Below, one piece after another: positions 46,521 through 57,126 of a DNA stretch of 64,000 bases. Made by a program: the position numbers and the translations under genes. The stretch comes from Platerodrilus igneus. Taxonomy: Eukaryota > Arthropoda > Insecta > Coleoptera > Lycidae. The stretch is taken from NCBI GenBank assembly GCA_036346225.1, contig JARFIW010000500.1, positions 1,860,001 through 1,924,000 on the forward strand. Reading direction: 5' to 3'. The notes under the pieces were generated by a model that was not told where the DNA came from, did not search any database, and was given only the letters and a program-made list of their open reading frames with translations. Positions within the stretch are counted from its first letter, which is position 1; the number at the start of each line of letters is the position of its first letter.

Positions 46521-47424
46521 ACCGATGTGAACCTGGCGCCCAACTTTATCAAAAATTTTTTTAAATAATTTAGTGGGTTTGTACCTCGTTTGTACCCGTT
46601 TGTACCACTTTTCATTTCGTTTGTACCTCAACGGGAACCGAGGTATAGCGTTTTTAAATTTAGGAACTAACGTTAAATCGGTACATACACTATTTTTCAA
46701 GATATCGAAATACGACCAGGTGGACTCGAAGGAGAATCGTTTGTACCTGTTTGTACCTCTTTTCATTTCGTTTGTACCTCAACGGGAACCGAGGTGTAGC
46801 GTTTTTGAAGTTTCGGAAATAACATTTAAACGGTACATACGCTATCTTTCAAGATATCGAAATACGACCAGGTGGACTCGAAGGAGAATCGTTTGTACCT
46901 GTTTGTGCCTCGTTTTATTTCGTTTGTACCTCAACGGAAACCGAGGTGTAGCGTTTTTGAAGTTTCGGAAATAACGTTTAAACGGTACATACGCTATCTT
47001 TCAAGATATCGAAATACGACCAGGTGGACTCGAAGGAGAATCGTTTGTACCTGTTTGTACCTCTTTTCATTTCGTTTGTACCTCAACGGGAACCGAGGTG
47101 TAGCGTATGTACCGTTTAAACGTTATTTCCGAAACTTCAAAAACGCTACACCTCGGTTCCCGTTGAGGTACAAACGAAATGAAAAGAGGTACAAACAGGT
47201 ACAAACGATTCTTCTTCGAGTCCACCTGGTCGTATTTCGATATCTTGAAAAATAGTGTATGTACCGATTTAACGTTAGTTCCTAAATTTAAAAACGCTAT
47301 ACCTCGGTTCCCGTTGAGGTACAAACGAAATGAAAAGTGGTACAAACGGGTACAAACGAGGTACAAACCCACTAAATTATTTAAAAATTTTTTTGATGAA
47401 GTTGGGCGCCAGGTTCACATCGGT
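46521..47424. mobile_element. Mutator-like foldback element with internal tandem repeats
   Basis: 904 bp. The ends are ACCGATGTGAACCTGGCGCC and its exact reverse complement. The outer 320 bp on each side (46521-46841 and 47104-47424) are almost identical in inverted orientation. The left arm carries additional tandem units of about 152 bp: GGTACATAC recurs at 46681, 46832 and 46984. A nonamer, GTTTGTACC, occurs about twenty times in both orientations. The 9-bp target duplication and long terminal inverted repeats are typical of Mutator-like elements. Open frames inside come from the repeats and are not genes. No transposase is encoded. Confidence 0.88.
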
Positions 47425-47433
47425 AGAAAAAGT
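47425..47433. repeat. 9-bp target-site duplication, right copy
   Basis: AGAAAAAGT, matching 46512-46520. Without the element and this copy, the codons on either side fall in one frame. Confidence 0.92.
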
Positions 47434-49150
47434 GGATAAAAAACAACAGAAAATTTTCTTAAATCAGAAGACTACAATAATGTTAAGAGAAGCTACCTCT
47501 GATCCTGAAGATGATGATTTCGAGAGGAGTCTATCAGCATACCAGAGTTGTTTTTAAAAAAAAAAAACAGAGCATGCAGCATCAACTTCGAAGGAGACTG
47601 CCAACTTATCGAAGGAAGTCCATCCTACTTCAAATGTACAAATGAGAACAACTTTGTCAACTCTTGCTAGGGAATGCGATAGGGCGCTAGTATCTGATCG
47701 TGTTGCAGCCAAAATAGCAACAGTGGTTTTACAGATTTAAATTTAATATCCACAACGAATATTAGTAATGTAATAGATAGATCCAAAATTCGAAGAGAAT
47801 GAGAAAAATTTCGAGATTCACTACAAAAAGAAAGAAAATCGGCAGTTTTGAAATCACTTTACTTTGATGGACAGAAGGACTGGACATTAGAGATGGAAAA
47901 CATTTATGGCAGGTTTCATAAAAGAAGTATTGTCGAAGAACATTTAATTCTCATTGAAGAACCTCTTTCTAAATATATAGGACACGTTGTTGCCGATTCC
48001 AGCACTGCAGTGAATTGTGCAGAAAGTATTCTAGATTATTTGGCAGATAACTTTGATTTATTGGAGCTTATGGCTATAGGATATGACGGCGTCCCTACGA
48101 ATACAGGTATAAATGGTGGAATAATTCATATAATTGAGTCGACACTAGGACGATCACTTCACTGGTTTGTGTGCCAGTTACATGGAAACGAACTTCCTTT
48201 GTGGCACTTGTTTCAGTATTTAGATGGACAAACTACAGGCCCAAACAGTTTTACCAGACCAATTGGCATCTTATTACAGAAACGCGAAACCTTTCCTGTA
48301 ATTAAATACGAATCAATTGAAATTAAACTAGAATTACTTTCTTTAGATTTTAAAGATCTAAGTACTGAACAAAGATATCTGTTCAAAATTTGTTGTGCAG
48401 TTAACGGCAATGTGCCCAACTGATTTAGCCAATAGATCTTCTGGAAAGCTAAATCACGCTCTCTGGTTAACATCTGCAAACCGTATATTAAGATTATACA
48501 TCGGAACTGAAAATCCTTCCCAGAATTTAGTAATTATAATGCAATATGTTGCGAAAGTTTACGCTCCAGTTTGGTTCACTATAAAGAAAAACAATTTATG
48601 CTCTGATGGTGCACAAAATCTTTGGAAACTTATTAAATATTCTAGATTTATGGACAAAGAATATTTAAAGGTCATAGATCCTGTCATTCAGCGCAATGCC
48701 TATTTTGCACATGCAGAAAACATTCTTTTGACTATGGTAACAGATCCAAAAGAACACATTAGGGAACTGGGTTTGCGAAAGATACTAAAAGCAAAAAATA
48801 AGGCATTACAAGGAAGTCGATTAAGAGTTAGAACTTTCAAAATACCAACAATTAACTTTGACGCAAATGAGATGGAGATTATTTATTGGCAAAGCGTAAT
48901 AATAACCAAACCACAGGTTTTTCGTAATATTACAAACGAAGATTTTAAAGACGCGATTCAGGTTAAAAGAATGTTTGAGATCCTTAAATTTCCTTGCCAC
49001 ACGCAAGCAGTGGAACGGGGCATTAAGCTTGTAACTGAGGCTTTTTCGTCGGTATGTGGACTCAGTAGACGAGATGGCTTTATAAAAGCAAAACTACAGT
49101 CACAAATTTTAATGCCAACTTGTGAAACCAAAAAGGAATATAAATTTTAA

Positions 49151-49760
49151 GGACAAATAACAATTTTTAAGGGCGTAGAGTTAAGATGTGTAAAATAATG
49201 ATTTTTATGAATTTTATTAATTATGGTGGACCCTGTAGACATTAATATTTGTTTAAAGTGTAATTTTGCTATGTAGTGATATGTATAATCTAAAGGTTTT
49301 TACTATTAGTAAACAAAAAGTATTAAAAATATATTTTAAAAAGTCTAAAAGAAAATGACATTTTTTCCTTAAAATTTGACTTTTGAAAGACCCGGCGGAC
49401 CCTCAAGATTTTTTTTTTTGTTAATTTGCGAAAGCTTTTTTTAAGGACAACACAACTAAGCAACTTTTATAACTATTAGAAATCTGAAACAAAAAAACAT
49501 TTTTTTTGAGCTTTTTCACTCCACCCTACTGTGCACCCTTAATTTGTTACAGGATTCCTGTCCCTTCTGGATAATTCAAAATTTAAGAGTCTAAGATTTC
49601 ATTCACCCGTAACACAAAGTACCCACATATGTACATTAAATTACGCATGTGTTGTAAACCTGTTTTGTACCATTGATACTTTACATTTTGATTTGATACT
49701 GGAAAACTTAGTCAGAATTTCTTAATTAAAGTAATCAACAAAAGCTAATCTTATTATTTC
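49151..49760. other. 3' flank of the transposase-like gene
   Basis: AT-rich, with A-tracts and a possible ATTAAA-type signal near 49320. CTCCACCCTACTGTGCACCC near 49519 was compared with the upstream flank as a possible terminal repeat; no partner was found. Confidence 0.4.
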
Positions 49761-50229
49761 AACTGGGCGAATTGTTTTCTGGAGTTTTCTTTGGTTCCAC
49801 TCTCCCAATCTACGATTTATGCTAGCTACGGCATTCTAGAAATATACCAAGGTGGTTGACAGTGACAACATATTGTGCATCACAGATGCAATTGAAAAAC
49901 TTCCAATTCTTCATTCAAACCATGACAGATATATCAAGGTACTTTCATACATCCAGTAAGATAATGCCATTTATCCAATAATACTTGAGTTGACTAGATA
50001 ATAGTGTGGGTAAGTCTTCATCCCCTTGGATGGTTGAGAGTAAAGTGCAATGATTACATTTACCCTCTGAACAGACTTCCAATTTAGCAATAATTTGTAT
50101 TTTTGTTTATGTTCTTTTTGACACTACAACTGTAGCATAGACTTTCGATTGAATTAGTGTTTGTGTCTAATCCATACTCGTAAGAAAATGAGCCTACTTC
50201 AGATACTGCTACAGTAGTGTTCCCAAAGA

Positions 50230-50660
50230 TGCAAATCCATTTTTACTTCGATCATCCTTTTTGTGGCTTCATTTTTAAACTGTTAAAGTTGAGCTTCATC
50301 CTTAACAGAGGTAATGCAGTTGTTCACATAAAGTGACGTCAAAAGCTTCACAGCAACTTGAACATTTTTTCTCTTTCTTGAAGTAATGTGCTATAACGGC
50401 TCTCAATAAACAAGGACCGCAAGTCAGGCCAAAGACGACTCTTCTGTGTCTGAACACTAAGTTTCTTCGGGTCTCTACTCTCCCACCATAGAAATCTAAG
50501 AAAGTATGGATCTTTAAGATGTACACTTATCATAAGGAAGACCACACAAATATCTGATATGATCCCAATTTTGTGTCGATGAAAACCATGTAATAATGAA
50601 GGGATGAATTCCAATAAATTCGTTCCTTTACCAAACATTCACTGAGAGATGGTGTAACAC
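50230..50660 (-). pseudogene. BEL/Pao reverse transcriptase core
   Basis: The minus strand reads GTNLLEFIPSLLHGFHRHKI, then ISDICVVFLMISV (region of the first catalytic Asp), HLKDPYFLRFLWWE, and in another frame RHRRVVFGLTCGPCLLRAV. These are the BEL/Pao signature blocks (G-NLL--IPSIL-RFR, D--YLRFLW, RVVFGL--SPF). The catalytic box near 50325 reads FYVNNC where BEL normally has Y-V-D-(D/N), so an Asp appears lost. At least two frameshifts. Downstream SVKDEAQL also agrees with the family. Confidence 0.75.
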
Positions 50661-52500
50661 GATGGTATTACTTTAGATATAAACAACATAGTAAAGTAGA
50701 ATTATTAATTTAGGACGGGCAAAATAATTGGGTATATGAAGATTTTAAGAATATTTAATGTTAAGTATATGTAATAATACAATTCTTTTGTTTCCAGAAA
50801 TATAATCCAAACTATGACATTAAATTATAACCTACAAGTATTAAAATTATTTTCTTGACAATATATTAAAAGACGTAATAACAATATACAACGAATTATT
50901 TAGAAACTGCAAACCGAAATAGGTCTAAAAGAGATGCATTAATACCACACAGTATAAACCCATAAATTTGCAATACCCACGGAAAAATGATCAGAATAGA
51001 AAGGGCATCATATGATAAAAAAAAACAGATTATAAACTAATGCGATGAAATTACACATGAAAAACCACAGACGTGCAAGATTTTATAAACATGAGTACAC
51101 TATGACTAAGGACGATAATATAACAAAGAGGTGTTGACAGGTGGCATATGTCTCTGATAACTACATCAATGGTATATGAAAGTACCAAGCATGCAGAATC
51201 CCAATGGTAAAAACGTAACAACACAAAGAAAAGACCAATGGGAGCACAACTTAAATGGGAAAATTAATAAAAGTAAGCTCATAAGGACAAAGCAATGCTT
51301 AAGTATGTAGATAATTAGGGTAATTGGTAAAGTGGTAGCGCCACCTTTGAACTTCGTTTGCGGTTAAGGGCAAAAGAAGTTTCAATTACGAGTATCGTGG
51401 AAATTTGTTGTGTCAACTGGAAATTAAAAGATGCGAATTTAATGTAAATACATAAAAGGGCGATGAACTTAAAGGTTTGCCCAATAAATATTGTTTAATT
51501 TTTGTTAACATGGGATGATGCAATCTAAAGATCACAGTGGTAGGAAGTTGATCATTGAGGTGGCGTTCCTGATCGCCCTTATTTTTTAGAAGTGCTGAAA
51601 ATAAATTCGGAGTTATTTTCAAACTTTTTGAATGATTAGTAAATATGAGCAAGTAAATTTTTAATGCAAACCGTATATACGCTTGGGTTTATTATTTATT
51701 ACAAAGTTGGCAAAAAGCTAACATGTTGAAAAGACTATTGAATAACGACAGATTAAGCTGTCTTGAACTACATTTTTATTATTGCTAATTATGGCATTAC
51801 TAGAAATGGGATGGGAATGCTATTTATTAATATTTGAAGTAAAAGTGGAACAACCTATGTGATAGAATTATAGTGCTATTTTTGTTTTTTGTTAGGGATT
51901 TTTTAGTGATGTACGTGCACACTTGGGCTAGTTTGAGAATAGGAAACTGTAGAAAAAAAATTGGTTTGCTTTTTCTTAAGGAAAATGTACTTGAATTTAC
52001 ACTTCATTTCAAATATTTGATGTTAATAGAGGTGAAATTTAGGTTTGTCAAAAAGAGATAAAAGCAATTGTGAAATGATATCCAGCCGCCGCAGTAGCAT
52101 ACCAATTGTAGCTGGTGGGCAAAGGGAGTGTCTTAAATATAAGTTTTTTTCTTAAACGAGGGGTAAAATATGAATTAATAAGAAGTAGGAAAACGAAAGA
52201 TAAAGGAGATTTCGAGATAACCATCTATTAAGTAGGGAGAAATATCAAATGTATGGCGTGCTGAGACAAATGGGGTTCAGCGTCCTACCATCTCGACAAA
52301 CAAAAAGTTAAAAAGCCTTTCAAGGTAACTATGCATTTTAACACAGTTATTGATAATTTGACAGTCCCCATTTATATATCCTTTTTTCCATAGGAAACCG
52401 TCCCTACCACTGCTGCTAGTTGGTGCAGCTGCAAAACTGTTAATGTTCCCCCGCCCCTTCAGGGTAAATTAGAATACTAACGTAACACTGTTTGTATATG
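50661..52500. mobile_element. Unidentified DNA inserted in the BEL/Pao reverse transcriptase
   Basis: BEL/Pao coding similarity stops near 52500 (after KSSTTPIRLF) and resumes near 50660 (with SLSECLVKGTNLL). In known elements these blocks are only some 15-30 residues apart, so about 1.8 kb is foreign. It contains the second copy of the dispersed repeat (52392-52470). I see no clear terminal repeats or transposase. The boundaries are approximate. Confidence 0.5.
52392..52470. repeat. Dispersed repeat, copy 2
   Basis: CCATAGGAAACCGTCCCTAC through CCCCGCCCCTTCAGGG. It matches 27970-28060 in the same orientation and lies at the high-coordinate edge of the insertion in the BEL/Pao relic. Confidence 0.55.
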
Positions 52501-53900
52501 TAACAATAGTTTATCCTTTGTCTTGCAACTTGCCTCACAAACAGGCGAATTGGAGTTGTGCTGCTTTTTTATTATGGCTCAATATGGTACGTAACGCATT
52601 TCCAGTTACATCTGCATCACTGATTTCTTCTATTATACATTCATTTATCCAACTTTGGAAGACAGCCTCATAAGCATATCACTTGTTTGCTTCGTTGAAA
52701 CTTAATGTTGCGAAAATGATACATTTTATTTACCTCTTGCTTTTGTCATAGATTCTTCTGTTCCAAATACATTCAAGTTTCAAAGATCACCGATTTTCAT
52801 TTCACATGCAAGTAAAGAGGTGGTAAGGTTAACAATACTTGTATGACCACTAGCTGTAACTAGAATTTAATCAAGTACTGTCCATCCCAGTACAGTTTTC
52901 CAAGCTTAGTGGCCATAACGTAATTTGTGACCAGTAACCAGTTTAGCATAGTTATCACTTCTGCTCAATATCTCAACTTCAGGTGAACCATGTCCAAAAT
53001 CAGAAATCACAATCTGTTTTTCGGATAATTCCTTAAACCAAAGTCCTTTTGTTAGTCTTGGAATCCTTCCACATATGACTGGTTGGTTCACTACTGTATA
53101 TGTTAAAGAATCTTGCTTTTCATTTCCCATGATGGTGAGATTGTAAAGAATTTAAACACTTCAGTTGTTAGGCCTCCAAAAAGAACAGGTTCAATTTCTA
53201 CATGTCCTACTGGTTGAAGTTACATATTTTCCATTAAGTTCGATTTTATATAACTTCGTTTTCATGCAGTATTGATGATGTCTTGCCATTTTGTATCTTT
53301 CTGTAGTAAGTAACTTTTACTAAATGAGTTTAAAACAAGACCATATTTCCTCCAATCACAAATGCCATCTTATCTTCAGGTGTAGGGATATGAGTTGATT
53401 GTGTCTTCTGAGTTGTGCTCTTGACAAATGTGGTTGAACCGTTATTCTAGTTCAAAAGTGGGCACATGTTTATAAAGTGGCTCTCTAAACACATGTTACA
53501 GCTCACCTACATCTTACATTTTCAGGCATTATTATCCAGGCTGAAAGCAATACAAGCAAGCTTTGGATTTCTTCACTAGTTCACACATATCGCTTCAACA
53601 TTCTGAAGACTTGCTTGTTTCCACAAAAGATACACTTCAGTTTTTCTTCGCTAGAAAGTAATCCATGAAAAGTAAGATACTCACATTGACTTGAGTAGTT
53701 CAAATCCTCGACATACTATTGAAATTCTTTCTTTGCCGTCCACTTTCTCCCTTAAAAAGTCCAGGAGACAAGAAATATGAAATGTACAGTGATCTTCAGG
53801 ATTTTCCTCCTTGCATTGTGTAGAACAATGTCAAGGTTTGAGGGTATCCACGGGAAGACACGATTTCACTAATGAAAAATGACTAACAGCGCACTTTGTT
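52501..53900 (-). pseudogene. BEL/Pao gag end, protease region and RT approach
   Basis: Starting near 53770 the minus strand gives DFLREKVDGKERISI, a gag helix. Then come KCIFCGNKQ (near 53630) and ACLYCFQPG (near 53560), which look like zinc-knuckle pieces. NQPVICGRIPRLTKGLW and EVEILSRSDNYAKLVTGHK (53100-52925) match the DUF1758-type region of BEL/Pao proteins. NLNVFGTEESMTKAR and QSWINECIIEEISDADV (about 52790-52635) match the stretch before the reverse transcriptase, ending with KKSSTTPIR. The protease active site (DTG/DSG) was not identified. Many stops and shifts. Confidence 0.7.
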
Positions 53901-54004
53901 ATGTACAGTTTTGGCCCCCAGTATATCTAGCAGGTAATTCACAGAACATTTGGTGAAGTACTCCACTAAAAATCCCATTTCGGTAAAACATCAAAACCTC
54001 AACT

Positions 54005-54240
54005 GTACTAGCCGACTAGCTCAGTGGGATGGGTAGTGTGTTTGACGAGGATTCCAGAATACTATTGGGTATGAACTATGGTCTTGATAGAGAAATGACT
54101 TGGACGTCACCTATCCTTGCATGGTTGCTAGAGAAAAGCCCTAGAGTGAATAAACATGGGATGCCAAAATTGGAGAATTGGAGAACCCAAAACCACATGA
54201 ATCTATTTAAGACTGCCAACTGTAAAGAAGATTCCTAAAA
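54005..54240 (+). repeat. Possible tRNA-derived SINE
   Basis: GACTAGCTCAGTGGGATGGG (about 54014-54033) resembles a tRNA D-arm and pol III box A, and GGGTATGAACT (about 54067-54077) is a weak box B match at a suitable distance. The first 90 bp cannot be folded into a full tRNA by eye, so it is a SINE candidate and not a tRNA gene. The open frame over it (54029-54238) is probably fortuitous. The tail is not clear. Confidence 0.45.
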
Positions 54241-55030
54241 GTAAACGTTGAATAAACTGAAATACCCAATCACACACCTATCCTATGTAATCACAAAACA
54301 ATTTATTACAGCAAAAACCGTAACTATACCATTTACAATAATGGAAAAACCAAATATACACCGTCTTTACACAATTTTATACAACATTTCTGACTATATA
54401 GCACACACGTTTTCATTACAAATACACAATCGTAAACAAGTATTAAAAAGCAAATATCGTAAATCTAATAACGAAAAAACTTAACATACACACAGGCGTA
54501 CTTGTAAGTACGTTCAATCCATTCATTTAATTACAAGTTTACGTACTAATGTCCACTCCAGTATAGTTCCAGCAATTTTAAGTTTAACTTTTATTTCCTT
54601 TAATCGGGTGACTGACTATTATTTCAATAACGGCAGTTATGGGCTCCAACTATCTCAACATGGTACTTCCAACACAAAGGTTGCATTTCTTGAAACCAAT
54701 GTGCCCCTAAAAATTAACTCACCCTCTTGGCAGGGATTATCTGAACATACTTAGGCTACTCTGCCTTGTTCGATAACCTTTAGTCAAGGTAATGGACCTA
54801 CCAAAGTTGCATGTTAATTGGCTTGGATGTTACAAACGAAGTCCCTCACGAAATCTACTCTTTTTAAAACCATTCTATGCAGTTTCAGCAAACTTCGGAA
54901 GGATGAATAAAACATGGGCATGCCTCGTGTCATCTTTTTCTACCTAAATTATATATAGATTTTATTTTACATATCGTCGACCTAAGTCAGAAATCACGAT
55001 TTTACATTGATCCGAGTTCGCACAAAACTG
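54241..55030. other. Unassigned stretch
   Basis: AT-rich; a lysine/isoleucine-rich open frame (54248-54484) looks like chance coding in A-rich DNA. Confidence 0.35.
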
Positions 55031-55320
55031 TATATGACCTGTCTTTGTTCTCAGACGATGTGATCATCTTGGCACCACATTATTTTTTATAGACAACACA
55101 AAATCGCAATGATGACATCACCTTTAATCTTTAAAAACTGTCATATAAATTTGACAACCTTTGACTGATCAAATATGATGCAAAATAGTTTTCTTAGAAT
55201 AAAATTCATAGAAACCTAAACTTATATTTCTTAAAGAGAATAACGCAACCCTATTGGTGAAATTTATCAATACAGAAACTGTTAAACTGAAATATTCTAT
55301 AATTATTTCTAAGGGAACGT
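55030..55320 (+). pseudogene. LINE reverse transcriptase fragment
   Basis: The plus strand reads LFSDDVIILAPHYF (about 55049-55090), an -F-x-DD- catalytic box, followed about 50 codons on by a fragment consistent with the region after the palm. Very decayed, with several stops. Which LINE clade it belongs to is unclear. Confidence 0.45.
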
Positions 55321-57126
55321 CAGTAACCAGTTGATCCTCGACTTTCTGATAGAGATTCTAAAGTACTATTTTCTTATGCGTTCTAACAGATCATCGATTC
55401 ACTTCAGAATGGGATTCTTAGAGTTATAATCAGTTAAATGTCAGTGGCTAATTTATTAACTTATCTTCTGATCGGTCTTCTTGTACGTTCTAGGGTTTCC
55501 ATTTTTAACACAAAACAGGATTACAAGGGTCTCAACCAAAATAGCATATTAGGGTCACCAAAAAATATTAAAAATGGGTTTGATATTGCATACATTACAG
55601 CGACATGGAATTTACCTGATAAGGCTCGTTTAACTTAAATTGTGACCTTATAAAAATCAAGTTTAAACAACCACAAACAGAAGTTTAACTTTTAAACTGT
55701 ATTTAATGGATAATAAATCCTAATTCGCATTTAAGATATTTTTATCAAAACAAATGTTTTGTGTACTAACATTGACATTCACGAGTGACTACAAAAAATT
55801 TTAAAAATTAAATGTTAGAACTGTTACTAGGTTTCCCTAACAATAGTATATATTCCAGGATTGAAGTGTGTGATATAGATGCTGTCATGAGGAGCACCAT
55901 CAGAACAATGTGTAGGAAGCATCTAAAAGATACTGGCACACATCCAAGTCAGCTGAGAGGTGTCTTGCACAACACATTAAATTTATATCACACGATCGAA
56001 AACTGAAACGCGTATTATTATTAATAATGACTCTGGATATGAAAACTACGACAATATTATAGAAACTTCTACAGTAAAGATATTGTTAATAAAAATTCCA
56101 GCAGTATCAACAGAGATGAGGCTTACCAACTTCCCTTTCCCAATATACAGAAAGTGGTATTGAGTGCATCGAAGCATAAACAATAACAGGTGCCTAAGCA
56201 AATCCATACAATTATTAACATGTACTATTCGCTCAGGTTGCAAACGAAAGGGGCATTCAGTTTTCATTGTTATTCAGTTACTTTGTCACAACACACCTTT
56301 TGGTTTGAACGTGTTATCGAGTCTGCTATTATGGCAGTAACTATACTACATTGCTGCAAGACGTCACTCAACTTAATTGGTCTACACATTCAGAAGTAGT
56401 GTCCTACACCTTGTCTTACTAATGTCCCTTACGACAGCAGGCAAAATATAAACATTTTTAGTGTCTATATCACATGGTCTAACCCAGGATCACATAATAT
56501 TATTAATAATGACTCAATACATGAAAGCTATGACAATATCACATTAACCTTTATTACTTATTAATAAACAAAAATAATTACTTTGGGGATGCTGTGTAAC
56601 CTTTGGATGTTACGGGAAATAAAAATTAGAAGAGAAAGGGGAAAAGTAATATAAAATGGATAACTTATATTGAAGCACTTTTTATAATTTTGATTTCATT
56701 ATAACAGTGTTCAAATGCATTGCATTTTAATAAAATCGGTAGTTCTATTCAAAGCATAATCTTAAAAAGCACACAAATAAATGTTTTATTTCTGTTAAAT
56801 ACAAATTAGAAGGGATTGTAGAATCGTAAATTACTTTTTCTACTCCTATTTAATAATACCTTCATTATTGCTAGAGTTTTTACAAGTAATAGTGATCATT
56901 ACCGAAACATGTTGCATAAACATTCATATCTGAACACTAGAGTGAAATCACATTTCAGAATTATCATTATTCAACACTTCCAAAACAAATGGATTAACTG
57001 TCGTCCTTTAACAAGAGTGCTGCGCAATAATGACGTGACACATCATAGGACACAAGTTCTGTCAAACGCCAACTTATAAGTTGTTAATGATATTTATTGA
57101 TTTGTTTGTCATATTATTGTAATATT
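55321..57126. other. Unassigned stretch
   Basis: Several short open frames (55438-55638, 55812-56006, 56190-56399) have no family I recognise. No repeats noticed beyond A/T-rich runs. Confidence 0.35.

Larger units (their letters stand above)
45964..49150 (+). pseudogene. RNase-H-fold (DDE) transposase-like gene, broken
   Basis: The coding parts are 45964-46520, 47434-47555, about 47565-47740, 47750-48423 and 48395-49150. The first encodes a basic N-terminal region with a CKCADFSACHCG cluster. The main part shows LYFDGQKDWTLE (Asp codon 47866-47868), AIGYDGVPTNTG (Asp 48085-48087), a C-x2-H in FVCQLHGNELPL (48172-48183), and CHTQAVERGIKLVTEAF (Glu 49013-49015). Asp, Asp, CxxH and Glu in this order, with about 309 residues between the second Asp and Glu, match RNase-H-fold transposases with an inserted helical domain (hAT and P-element style). 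I remember similar unnamed proteins in many arthropods but know no established name. Lesions: a 904-bp insertion, frameshifts near 47556, 47740 and 48400, and a TGA near 47800. The product and mechanism are inferred from motifs only. Confidence 0.7.
49761..54000 (-). mobile_element. BEL/Pao LTR retrotransposon relic
   Basis: Minus-strand fragments lie in BEL/Pao order: gag end with two zinc-knuckle-like segments (about 53900-53500), a protease/DUF1758-like region (about 53400-52880), the approach to the reverse transcriptase (about 52860-52500), then reverse transcriptase fingers and palm (50660-50230). The reverse transcriptase is split by about 1.85 kb of other DNA (50661-52500). No LTRs were found. 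Frame changes are frequent. The lower limit is uncertain, since coding-like sequence fades below about 50200. Confidence 0.72.

Noticed and set aside
46681..47000. Regularly spaced repeats as a possible CRISPR array
   Set aside because: The units are tandem copies of about 152 bp without unique spacers, inside an insect transposon.
46573..47439. Several open frames of 75-133 codons on both strands
   Set aside because: They lie entirely within the tandem and inverted repeats of the foldback element, repeat the same peptide on both strands, and resemble no protein.
49515..49545. CTCCACCCTACTGTGCACCC as the terminal repeat of the transposase-like gene
   Set aside because: No inverted partner was found in the 45.0-45.9 kb flank.
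51300..51375. tRNA-like segment GGTAATTGGTAAAGTGGTAG
   Set aside because: It has no good box A or box B consensus and cannot be folded into a cloverleaf by eye.
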